From Desulfobacteraceae bacterium (lineage in GTDB: Bacteria > Desulfobacterota > Desulfobacteria > Desulfobacterales > Desulfosalsimonadaceae), in assembly GCA_007131845.1 (NCBI GenBank), contig SLPT01000022.1, forward strand, positions 1-5,479: a DNA stretch of 5,479 nucleotides, given 5' to 3'. Shown piece by piece: positions 1 through 5,479 of the stretch. Numbering within the stretch: the stretch's first letter is position 1; each line of letters opens with the position of its first letter. Made by a program: the position numbers and the translations under genes. The notes beneath the pieces were generated by a model that was given only the letters and a program-made list of their open reading frames with translations, was not told where the DNA came from and ran no database searches.

Positions 1-2
1 AC

Positions 3-824
3 ATCGACGACGAGGACAAGGACCAGCAGCAGGACAACGTTGTCCGGGTGGCCAACGAATTTCTTTCCATTTCCGATGAATTCGACACTTACGAGTTTTA
101 TGAGGCCTATGATCGTGAAGGACTCAAGGCCCTGGTGCCGGAAAAGGTCAACGAGGTATCGATCCGGCGCTTCGAGATGCTGGTCCACAACCTCCAATCC
201 TCCTTCGACACCTACGTCATCCACGGTGGATTTCATTTTGGAAACCGCCGGCGCAAACAATTTCGTTCCTATTTTTCCGTGATATTCCATCTGCTTCAGA
301 TTATGGGTCGTTTTCTGCATTTTTACGAGCGCCACCTGATCGAAGTCGGCTATAAAAACATCTACAAGGAGGTTCGGGAAAAACTTTCCACCCTGGTTCC
401 GCCCGATCTGCTTCTTGACTGTACCATCAACTACGGACTGCATTTCGTTAATCACTACTTCACCACCGGCAGGGCGGTCGCCGAGGAGATTCTCCGCGAA
501 AATGTGCAAAAGGGAATGATCCGCGTACCCATTCCCAAGGACCTTGGTTTTCATTGCCGGCCCAGCCTGCTGGTCGCCAAGATTGTCCAGAAATACGGCG
601 GACAGGTGGAAATGATCGTCAATGGTGATCGCTTCGATGCGGGAAGCGTTTTGGACGTTCAGTGGGCTGGCGGGAAAATCCAGAAGGAAAAGATCGAAGA
701 GGTCGTTTTCGAGGGCGATATCCGGGCGCTTCGGGACCTGGAGATCCTGGCGGGAGTCAATTACGGTGAAGACCGGATGGGTAAGGGCATTTCGCTGCCC
801 AAAAACATCCAGTATTTGCGATAG
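3..824 (+). CDS. HPr-like phosphocarrier domain protein with long N-terminal region (5' end outside window)
   Basis: The reading frame is open from base 3 to the TAG at 822-824, so the gene starts upstream; the GTG at 48 has no clear ribosome site and is probably internal. The C-terminal part (from about Met at 516) reads as an HPr domain: L-G-F-H-C-R-P-S holds the phospho-accepting His (codon 552-554) and the Arg two residues later. A Ser at codon 645-647 lies 31 residues after that His, exactly as His15 and Ser46 are spaced in Bacillus HPr, with the Asn-Gly at 38-39 also aligned without gaps. HPr passes phosphate from enzyme I to PTS proteins, and Ser46 is the HPr kinase target. The roughly 170 residues before it are not recognised: an acidic, Gln-rich start, then mostly helical sequence rich in aromatic residues and His. 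No signal peptide or clear membrane span is seen. A regulatory rather than sugar-transport role is inferred. Confidence 0.8.
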   Translation: MDDEDKDQQQDNVVRVANEFLSISDEFDTYEFYEAYDREGLKALVPEKVNEVSIRRFEMLVHNLQSSFDTYVIHGGFHFGNRRRKQFRSYFSVIFHLLQIMGRFLHFYERHLIEVGYKNIYKEVREKLSTLVPPDLLLDCTINYGLHFVNHYFTTGRAVAEEILRENVQKGMIRVPIPKDLGFHCRPSLLVAKIVQKYGGQVEMIVNGDRFDAGSVLDVQWAGGKIQKEKIEEVVFEGDIRALRDLEILAGVNYGEDRMGKGISLPKNIQYLR

Positions 825-844
825 CATATTTTTCGGTAATCGGA

Positions 845-1546
845 TTGAAGGCAACGGCGATTATACTGGCGGCGGGCATCGGCAAGCGGATGAAAAGCAA
901 TTGCCCGAAGCAATACCTGGCACTGGGGGGGATGCCCATCCTGACCCGGACCCTTACAGCCTTTGATGATCACCCGGAGGTTTCCGCAATTGTACTGGTT
1001 GCGGCTGATAAAGACATGTCGTTTATCAGTAGCAGCGTTCTTGCCGAAACGGCGTGGAAAACGAATATCATACTGACAGCAGGCGGTTTGCGTCGGCAGG
1101 ACAGCGTACTGGAAGGGCTGAAAGCCGCCCGGGCGCTGACGGATGATGATGATATCGTTTTGGTCCATGACGGGGTAAGGCCCTTTGTGGACCGGGGATT
1201 GATCACGGCCTGCATCGTCGGTGCAGCGGAGACGGGGGCCTGCATTCCCGCGGTTCCGGCATCGGATACCCTGAAGCAGGTCGATGGGCGGGATATGGTG
1301 GCGTCAACCGTTTCCAGGGAAACGATCCGGCTCGTGCAGACGCCCCAGGCCTTTTTGTTCAAACTGCTCCGGGAGGGATTTGAACAGGTCGTGAAGCAAA
1401 ATCTGAGCGTTACAGACGATGCCGGCGTGATCGAGGCCATGGGGCTTCCTGTGAAAATTGTTCCCGGAAATCCAATGAACATAAAAATCACAACACCACA
1501 AGACCTTACAATTGCTGAAGCCATTCTCGGCATTGGATTGCCGTGA
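845..1546 (+). CDS. ispD: 2-C-methyl-D-erythritol 4-phosphate cytidylyltransferase (IspD)
   Basis: IspD joins MEP and CTP to give CDP-methylerythritol and pyrophosphate in the cytoplasmic MEP isoprenoid pathway. The 233-residue product has the family's full length and motifs: the nucleotide loop A-A-G-I-G-K-R-M at residues 9-16, P-K-Q-Y at 21-24, G-G-x-R-R-x-D-S-V at 80-88, V-H-D-G-V-R-P at 107-113, D-T-L-K at 141-144, T-P-Q-A-F at 166-170, T-D-D-A at 190-193 and N-I-K-I-T at 212-216. Residues matching the E. coli catalytic set (Arg20, Lys27, Arg157, Lys213) are present as Arg15, Lys22, Arg158 and Lys214. The start is TTG at 845: the frame has a stop at 782-784 and no ATG, GTG or other TTG between, and the first internal ATG (890) would remove the nucleotide loop. 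No clear Shine-Dalgarno precedes it, so translation may be coupled to the HPr-domain gene ending 20 bases upstream. ispF does not follow here. Confidence 0.95.
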   Translation: MKATAIILAAGIGKRMKSNCPKQYLALGGMPILTRTLTAFDDHPEVSAIVLVAADKDMSFISSSVLAETAWKTNIILTAGGLRRQDSVLEGLKAARALTDDDDIVLVHDGVRPFVDRGLITACIVGAAETGACIPAVPASDTLKQVDGRDMVASTVSRETIRLVQTPQAFLFKLLREGFEQVVKQNLSVTDDAGVIEAMGLPVKIVPGNPMNIKITTPQDLTIAEAILGIGLP

Positions 1547-1570
1547 ACCGGAACCCGAAACCCAGATACA

Positions 1571-1577
1571 AGGGGGG
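1571..1577 (+). promoter_or_regulatory. Ribosome binding site of the nitroreductase gene
   Basis: A purine run (A followed by six Gs) ends three bases before the ATG at 1581. It is the strongest Shine-Dalgarno-like site among the plus-strand genes and decides the start at 1581 over the TTG at 1512. Confidence 0.7.
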
Positions 1578-1580
1578 ACT

Positions 1581-2126
1581 ATGAAAGAGACTGTCATGAA
1601 AGCGATCAAGGAACGGCGGACCGTAAGGAATTTCGAAGATAAGCCGATTCCGGAGGATCTGCTGCAATATGTACTGGAGGCCGTGCAGTGGACCCCGTCG
1701 TGGGCCAATACCCAATGCTGGGAAGTGGTCCTCATCAAGGATCCGGGTGTAAAGGCAGGTGTCCAGGAGGCATTTCCCAAATCCAACCCGGCATTCAAGT
1801 CGATCACGGCAGCGCCGGTGGTGATTGCCCTGTGCGCACGCCTTAATGAATCCGGCTACTACAAAAACGAAGTTACCACGAAGTTCGGCGACTGGTTCAT
1901 GTACGATCTGGGTCTTGCCACCCAGAACCTGGTTCTTGCAGCCCACGCTGCCGGTCTCGGGACCGTGATCACCGGGCTCTACGACCACGAAATAGCTGCA
2001 AAGGCCATAAAATTGCCGGAAAATCATGAGCTGGTGGCCGTGATACCCATGGGTTTTCCGTCGAAGATTCCGTCCGCACCGAAGCGCAAGGATGTTGCCG
2101 AGTTTACGAAAGAAAATACGTTCTAG
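1581..2126 (+). CDS. Nitroreductase-family flavoprotein
   Basis: This 181-residue protein looks like a compact nitroreductase-fold, FMN-dependent NAD(P)H oxidoreductase. The N-terminal R-R-T-V-R-N-F (residues 12-18) matches the usual FMN-phosphate-binding start. P-S-W-A-N-T-Q (39-45) matches the flavin-contacting P-S-x-x-N-x-Q motif. The stretch at 109-132, ending G-L-G-T-V-I-T-G, is the typical helix and glycine turn near the flavin. The ATG at 1581 is chosen because A plus six Gs sits just upstream (1571-1577) and the family motif begins about 12 residues in. The same frame is open back to a TTG at 1512, but that would add 23 unlike residues and overlap ispD. It lies 34 bases after ispD, probably in the same transcript. 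The substrate cannot be told from sequence; family members reduce nitroaromatics, quinones or enones, or act in cofactor metabolism. Confidence 0.9.
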   Translation: MKETVMKAIKERRTVRNFEDKPIPEDLLQYVLEAVQWTPSWANTQCWEVVLIKDPGVKAGVQEAFPKSNPAFKSITAAPVVIALCARLNESGYYKNEVTTKFGDWFMYDLGLATQNLVLAAHAAGLGTVITGLYDHEIAAKAIKLPENHELVAVIPMGFPSKIPSAPKRKDVAEFTKENTF

Positions 2127-2133
2127 AAGGCTT
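2127..2133. other. Seven-base gap between convergent genes
   Basis: The nitroreductase stop (TAG, 2124-2126) and the lipoprotein stop (TAA on the minus strand, 2136-2134) face each other across seven bases. I looked for a GC-rich hairpin followed by a T run on either strand around 2100-2180 and found none. Transcripts from the two sides may therefore overlap, or end by a factor-dependent route inside the opposite gene. Confidence 0.6.
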
Positions 2134-2784
2134 TTACGGAATCTGCTGTTGTAAGGATTCGGCCATGTCGGCCATAAACTGACCGGATACAGCCTCCATA
2201 GCTTTGCTCATTGAACGGGCAAGGCTGTGGGGGTTGTTTCTTTCGAGCACGACCCGTTCGGCGTAGGTGTTTATAAAAAGGGTCCGCTCTTCTCTTCCGG
2301 CTTCGCTGATGCCGATCAGGGCGAGCCGGATCGTCAGCACCGCCTCCCACTGCTGCTTTTCATTATCTTCATAAAAATCGACGATCTCGCCTTCGACCCG
2401 AAGGGTCGCATTTCTGCGGGACATGCTGGCGTAGGCCGCATCCGTGGTTCCAGCGTGTTGAACATCCCGGACAAGAAGTCTTGTCAGCATGTCAGCCGGG
2501 TTGACCATCCACTGATGATAGGCATAGCGCGCCCGGTGATAGGGATTTTCTGAATAAATCATGTGGTTTGTGTTATAGGGTGCGGGCGCTTCGAGTCGTT
2601 TCACATGGACAATCACAGGCTCTTTGATCCCGGAAGGCAACGCTTTGCCGGGGGGATCGTAGTGGAGCACATAGTAGCTCATCGGTTCGGGCTGCTGCCG
2701 CCCGGGAGTGCATCCAAAGGCCGAAAGAAAAAACAGGGCCGAAAGGCCGGCAATGATCGTGCAAATCGCGATTTGTCTTTTCAT
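2134..2784 (-). CDS. ABC-type transport auxiliary lipoprotein (PqiC/ABC_trans_aux-like)
   Basis: A 216-residue protein with a lipoprotein signal: Lys-Arg after Met, a hydrophobic stretch to residue 23, and a Cys at 25 in L-S-A-F-G-C. The box is not ideal, because Phe at -2 is bulky, but the layout fits signal peptidase II cleavage. The mature part opens with Y-Y-V-L-H-Y around residues 37-42, followed by a basic/acidic strand region and later T-L-R-V-E-G-E-I-V-D-F-Y, which resemble the PqiC/YmbA family (ABC_trans_aux). In that family the lipoprotein sits in the outer membrane and docks with an MCE protein. It is the last gene of the lipid-transport operon, 14 bases after the MCE gene, with a G-G-G-G-A ribosome site (2793-2789). 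I infer it acts as the outer-membrane partner of this transporter. The family call rests on context plus weak motifs. Confidence 0.8.
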   Translation of the reverse strand: MKRQIAICTIIAGLSALFFLSAFGCTPGRQQPEPMSYYVLHYDPPGKALPSGIKEPVIVHVKRLEAPAPYNTNHMIYSENPYHRARYAYHQWMVNPADMLTRLLVRDVQHAGTTDAAYASMSRRNATLRVEGEIVDFYEDNEKQQWEAVLTIRLALIGISEAGREERTLFINTYAERVVLERNNPHSLARSMSKAMEAVSGQFMADMAESLQQQIP

Positions 2785-2788
2785 AGTA

Positions 2789-2793
2789 TCCCC
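2789..2793 (-). promoter_or_regulatory. Ribosome binding site of the auxiliary lipoprotein gene
   Basis: On the minus strand GGGGA lies four bases before the ATG at 2784, inside the 14-base gap after the MCE gene stop. It supports this start and the translation of both genes from one message. Confidence 0.55.
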
Positions 2794-2798
2794 GGCGT

Positions 2799-3779
2799 TT
2801 ATTTATCGATGGGTTTGGGAGGCACCGGCCGCCCGAACAACAATTGCGAGGGGTCGTTTTCCAGGCGGTCCATAAGCCGGTTCAGGCCGCCGGCTGCCTG
2901 CCGCAGGTCTTCCACGATGAGCGCAAGCCTCTGATCGTACCAATCGATTTGTTTATCGGCGTCATCGGCGATTCCGGCTATCCGGTCCATAAACGCGGAT
3001 GCACCGGCAACGGCCTTTTCAGCCTCACGCAGCGTTTGTGCAGCCGATTCTTCGTTTTCTTCGAGAAACCTATCCACCCGGGCGACGGTATCACTGCTTT
3101 GCCGCATTAACCTTTCCAGGTTTTCCGATGCTTCAAGTATCGAGGTACGAAGTTCATCCCATTTTTCAACGTCAAGCACTTCACCGCCTTTTTCAACGAT
3201 ATCCCGTATGCCATCGGAGGTCTCACCGATTTTGGCATCGGTAATCGCCCGGTCGAGATTTTTCACTGTACTTTCGATGCCGACTGCGATTTCCATTATA
3301 GGGAGTTCCCCGAGATCACTGATGATTTTTTCTGCGCTATCGATCATCCGGGCCATCACGGACGGTCGGGTGGCAAAGACCGGATGATCCGGCTCGAAAT
3401 CCATATCCGGCAGGTCGACGGTCTCGCCCGGCCCGGGACGTTCCAGTTCCACGTACATGATGCCGGTGATTCCCAGGGAACGGATGGTTGCCACAAGCTC
3501 TGCGGGCTCCGTAATACTGGAGTCGATGATGACAATTACTTCGACCAGATCTCCGTCCGGGGCCAGTCGGATCGATTCCACGCGCCCGACCTCAACGCCC
3601 CGGAAAGCGACCTCGGCTCCCGGGTTGAGACCCCGTACCGACTCCCGGAAGTAGGCGGCATACCGGTTGCCGTCGTAAAAAAAATCGGACAGGCCAAGCA
3701 GGAGCATGAACAGGAGAATCAATGCCCCCGCAATGATCACGAACAGGCCGACGGAAAATTTCTGGCGTGCACTGGGCAT
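2799..3779 (-). CDS. MlaD-type MCE-domain lipid transport protein
   Basis: This 326-residue protein has one N-terminal membrane helix (about residues 8-30) and then an MCE domain (about 38-115) with the family's hallmark V-R-G-L-N-P-G-A-E-V and F-R-G-V-E-V-G-R-V (48-67). MCE proteins form hexameric periplasmic rings with a central pore through which lipids pass. The remaining 200 or so residues are charged and predicted helical by eye, with heptad-like stretches, and end in a Pro-rich tail after L-L-F-G-R-P. E. coli MlaD is only about 180 residues, so the helical tail here is much longer and could form a coiled bundle or tube towards the outer membrane. The start ATG at 3779 has G-G-A-T-G-G six bases upstream. 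It sits between the ATPase gene (42-base gap) and the lipoprotein gene (14-base gap). Confidence 0.93.
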   Translation of the reverse strand: MPSARQKFSVGLFVIIAGALILLFMLLLGLSDFFYDGNRYAAYFRESVRGLNPGAEVAFRGVEVGRVESIRLAPDGDLVEVIVIIDSSITEPAELVATIRSLGITGIMYVELERPGPGETVDLPDMDFEPDHPVFATRPSVMARMIDSAEKIISDLGELPIMEIAVGIESTVKNLDRAITDAKIGETSDGIRDIVEKGGEVLDVEKWDELRTSILEASENLERLMRQSSDTVARVDRFLEENEESAAQTLREAEKAVAGASAFMDRIAGIADDADKQIDWYDQRLALIVEDLRQAAGGLNRLMDRLENDPSQLLFGRPVPPKPIDK

Positions 3780-3785
3780 GACATA

Positions 3786-3791
3786 CCATCC
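3786..3791 (-). promoter_or_regulatory. Probable ribosome binding site of the MCE-domain gene
   Basis: GGATGG on the minus strand lies six bases before the ATG at 3779. It is a moderate match to the Shine-Dalgarno consensus and the best candidate in the 42-base gap. Confidence 0.45.
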
Positions 3792-3821
3792 ATTTTGAGG
3801 GGATAGACCCCGTTAGCAATT

Positions 3822-4586
3822 TCAGTTTCTTCCGGATACGGCTTTTCGCCGGAAAAATTTCCGAACTTCCGGATTTTCATGACTGTCTCTGATTTCATAG
3901 GGATCCCCGTGGGCGATGATGTTTTTGGTGGCGTTGTCCAGGAGGATTACCCTTTGTCCCACAGCGAATATGGAATCCAGGTCATGGGTAACGATGACGA
4001 TCGTGGTTCCAAGTGTTTTGTTTATGTGAAGGATCAACTCGTCGATTTCCGCTGCAGTCACCGGATCGAGGCCCGCGGAAGGTTCATCCAGGAAAAGAAT
4101 CTCCGGGTTGAGCGCCAGGGCCCGTGCAAGGCCGGCCCTTTTTTTCATCCCGCCGCTGATTTCGGAAGGAAGATACTGTTCGAAGCACGCCAGGCCTACC
4201 ATGGCCAGTTTCATCCGCACGATAGTGGGCACGAGATGTTTTTCGAGCCGAAGGTGCTCGTCAATGGGCAGGGCCACGTTCTCGCCGACCGTCATGGATC
4301 CGATCAGTGCGCTGCTTTGGAAGAGTACCCCGATTTTCTTTAACAGATTCATGAACGTTTCTTCGTCCGTGCCGGTCATATCGATATTTTCGATGATAAC
4401 TTTTCCGGATTCCGGGCTTTCCAGGCCGATCATGTGACGAAGCAGCGTCGACTTGCCTGAGCCGCTGCCGCCCATGATGATAAACCTTTCACCTCGTTTG
4501 ACCCTGAAACTGACATCATCGAGCACCAGCGTCTCTCCGTACCGGACCATCATGTTTTCGACCCTCAGGCACTCGTCTTGCTCCAT
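3822..4586 (-). CDS. MlaF-type lipid ABC transporter ATP-binding protein
   Basis: A 254-residue ABC ATPase with every catalytic motif intact: Walker A G-G-S-G-S-G-K-S-T at 39-47, Q-loop Gln at 90 (L-F-Q-S-S-A-L), signature I-S-G-G-M-K-K-R-A at 143-151, Walker B I-L-F-L-D-E at 163-168 with catalytic Glu168, D-loop A-G-L-D-P at 171-175, and switch His201 in T-H-D. The S-G-G-M-K-K-R signature, in place of S-G-G-Q, is typical of the MlaF/TTG2A/Mkl group that powers MCE transporters. It would bind the cytoplasmic face of the MlaE-type permease encoded six bases upstream and hydrolyse ATP to drive lipid movement. The ATG at 4586 follows a run of five Gs (4600-4596) that lies in the last codons of the permease gene, so the two are likely translated together. 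Nothing is missing or unusual. Confidence 0.96.
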   Translation of the reverse strand: MEQDECLRVENMMVRYGETLVLDDVSFRVKRGERFIIMGGSGSGKSTLLRHMIGLESPESGKVIIENIDMTGTDEETFMNLLKKIGVLFQSSALIGSMTVGENVALPIDEHLRLEKHLVPTIVRMKLAMVGLACFEQYLPSEISGGMKKRAGLARALALNPEILFLDEPSAGLDPVTAAEIDELILHINKTLGTTIVIVTHDLDSIFAVGQRVILLDNATKNIIAHGDPYEIRDSHENPEVRKFFRRKAVSGRN

Positions 4587-4592
4587 TGTCGT

Positions 4593-5479
4593 TTACCCCC
4601 AGTAAATCCGTATAACAGCGAACATGGAATCGAAGAAAACAATAAGGAAAATGCTCGTCACCACGGCGGATGTTGCCGCGTTTCCCACCGATGACGCACC
4701 GCCCTTGGCCTGGAATCCCCGAAGGCATCCGATTATTGCTATCAATACGGCAAATACGCCCGCCTTGGAAAGGCCCCACATCAATTCGAACATAGTGATG
4801 GCCTCCATGGACTGGTTGATATAGGAATCCAGGGGCAGGCTCAACATGCTGACGCCGATGATCGCGCCGCCTGCAATGGCAAACAGGTTGGAAAACATTG
4901 CCAGCATGGGAACCACGACCAGGGCGGCGATCAGGCGGGGGAGAACCAGAAACTGGTTCGGGTCGAATCCCATCACCATGAGGGCATCGATTTCCTCGGA
5001 AATTTTCATGGTGCTGATTTCCGCGGCATAGGCGGATCCGGAGCGGCCTGCCACGATGATTCCGGTCATGATAGGGCCCAACTCCGAAACCATGGCCAGG
5101 GCCACCAGGTCGGCCACATAGATATTGGCACCGTAGAGTTTGAGCTGCATGGAGGAGATAAAGGCGATGATGAGCCCGAGCATGAGGCTGATAAGCCCAA
5201 CCACGGGTAGGGCGTCAACCCCCGTGGTTTTCATGTGCACCACAATGTCTCCCGGCCGGATGGAGTGCGGACGCCGGATCGTACGAGCGATGGAAACGGC
5301 TACGGCCCCGATAAACGATATGAAATGTATAAAACCATTATATGCGTTAATGGCGGTTTCCCCGGTCACAATCACCAGGTTCGGGGCGGGCGGCGGCGAA
5401 AGCGGGCACAGGGTATTTCGGTCGAAGTCGGTCATATCCAGTATTTTTCGGTGGTCTTCTTTCGCGCCGGCTATCTCCG
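4593..5479 (-). CDS. MlaE-type lipid ABC transporter permease, probably STAS-fused (5' end outside window)
   Basis: Counting from the ATG at 5435, residues 25-280 match the MlaE permease fold. They contain several hydrophobic spans, the conserved V-S-E-L-G-P (116-121), A-G-R-S-G-S-A (129-135), A-E-I-S-T-M (138-143), and E-E-I-D-A-L-M-V-M-G-F-D-P (147-159), which is the coupling-helix region that contacts the ATPase. MlaE embeds in the inner membrane and passes lipids to or from the MCE ring. The frame has no stop between the ATG at 5435 and the window edge at 5479, and no good Shine-Dalgarno precedes that ATG. The residues there run into a P-L-S-P-P-P-A-P linker. Many MlaE proteins outside the enterobacteria carry an N-terminal STAS domain joined by a Pro-rich linker, so the true start is probably beyond the window; a start at 5435 cannot be excluded. 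It would be the first or an early gene of the operon. Confidence 0.93.
   Translation of the reverse strand, partial: EIAGAKEDHRKILDMTDFDRNTLCPLSPPPAPNLVIVTGETAINAYNGFIHFISFIGAVAVSIARTIRRPHSIRPGDIVVHMKTTGVDALPVVGLISLMLGLIIAFISSMQLKLYGANIYVADLVALAMVSELGPIMTGIIVAGRSGSAYAAEISTMKISEEIDALMVMGFDPNQFLVLPRLIAALVVVPMLAMFSNLFAIAGGAIIGVSMLSLPLDSYINQSMEAITMFELMWGLSKAGVFAVLIAIIGCLRGFQAKGGASSVGNAATSAVVTSIFLIVFFDSMFAVIRIYWG
4596..4600 (-). promoter_or_regulatory. Ribosome binding site of the ATPase gene, inside the permease gene's end
   Basis: Five Gs on the minus strand, nine bases before the ATG at 4586, overlap the final Trp-Gly codons of the permease. The overlap points to translational coupling of the membrane subunit and its ATPase. 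Confidence 0.55.

Noticed and set aside
48..50. GTG as the start of the HPr-domain protein
   Set aside because: The frame is open to the window edge and no clear Shine-Dalgarno precedes the GTG, so it is more likely an internal Val codon.
40..282. An 80-codon plus-strand frame overlapping the HPr-domain gene
   Set aside because: It lies in another frame of a gene with clear domain motifs, and its product is low-complexity Ser/Thr/Pro sequence without family features.
1141..1155. GATGATGATGAT run as a repeat element
   Set aside because: It encodes four Asp residues in a surface stretch before the V-H-D-G motif of IspD, and codon repetition explains it.
1512..1580. TTG at 1512 as the nitroreductase start
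   Set aside because: It would overlap the end of ispD and add 23 residues unlike the family, while the ATG at 1581 has a strong ribosome site.
970..2027. Long minus-strand frames opposite ispD and the nitroreductase gene
   Set aside because: The plus-strand genes carry complete catalytic motifs over the same bases. The minus-strand products show no recognisable family and overlap one another.
2120..2128. TTCTAGAA palindrome at the convergent stop codons as a terminator or operator
   Set aside because: Eight bases, AT-rich and without a loop; it is too short to act as a terminator and arises from the stop codon.
2160..2174. Direct repeat of CGGCCAT
   Set aside because: Two copies of seven bases simply encode Met-Ala-Asp-Met-Ala in the lipoprotein's C-terminus; no further copies are seen.
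2227..4437. Several plus-strand frames opposite the lipid-transport operon
   Set aside because: They are shadows of the MCE, ATPase and lipoprotein genes, and their products are Arg/His/Pro-rich without motifs.

Overview
The window looks like ordinary chromosome from a Gram-negative bacterium. It has a diderm-type lipid ABC transport operon with a lipoprotein, and a non-mevalonate isoprenoid gene. The style of the genes (an HPr-like domain on a larger protein next to ispD, and an Mla-type operon ending in an auxiliary lipoprotein with no visible MlaC) suggests a Desulfobacterota (deltaproteobacterial) relative. That placement is inference from protein character, not from a marker gene. I see no mobile element, tRNA, rRNA, CRISPR array or sign of recent transfer.

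Left half, plus strand (1-2126): three genes read in the same direction. The first is the 3' part of a protein that enters from outside the window. It ends in an HPr-like phosphocarrier domain with the catalytic His and the regulatory Ser both present. After 20 bases comes ispD (MEP cytidylyltransferase), which has to start at a TTG. After 34 bases comes a short nitroreductase-family flavoprotein with a strong ribosome binding site. The short gaps suggest one transcript.

Right half, minus strand (2134-5479): four genes read leftward from the window's right edge as one operon. They are an MlaE-type permease (its reading frame stays open past the edge, probably to an N-terminal STAS domain), an MlaF-type ATPase, an MlaD-type MCE-domain protein, and a PqiC/ABC_trans_aux-type lipoprotein. 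Together they would form an inner-membrane ABC complex with an MCE ring in the periplasm and an outer-membrane-anchored partner, moving phospholipid or other lipids between the membranes.

The two gene groups converge, and their stop codons lie only 7 bases apart with no recognisable intrinsic terminator between them. Promoters of both groups would lie outside the window. No wholly new system is visible. The items most worth a second look are the uncharacterised N-terminal region carried by the HPr-domain protein, the probable STAS fusion on the permease, and the mixed Mla/Pqi make-up of the transport operon.
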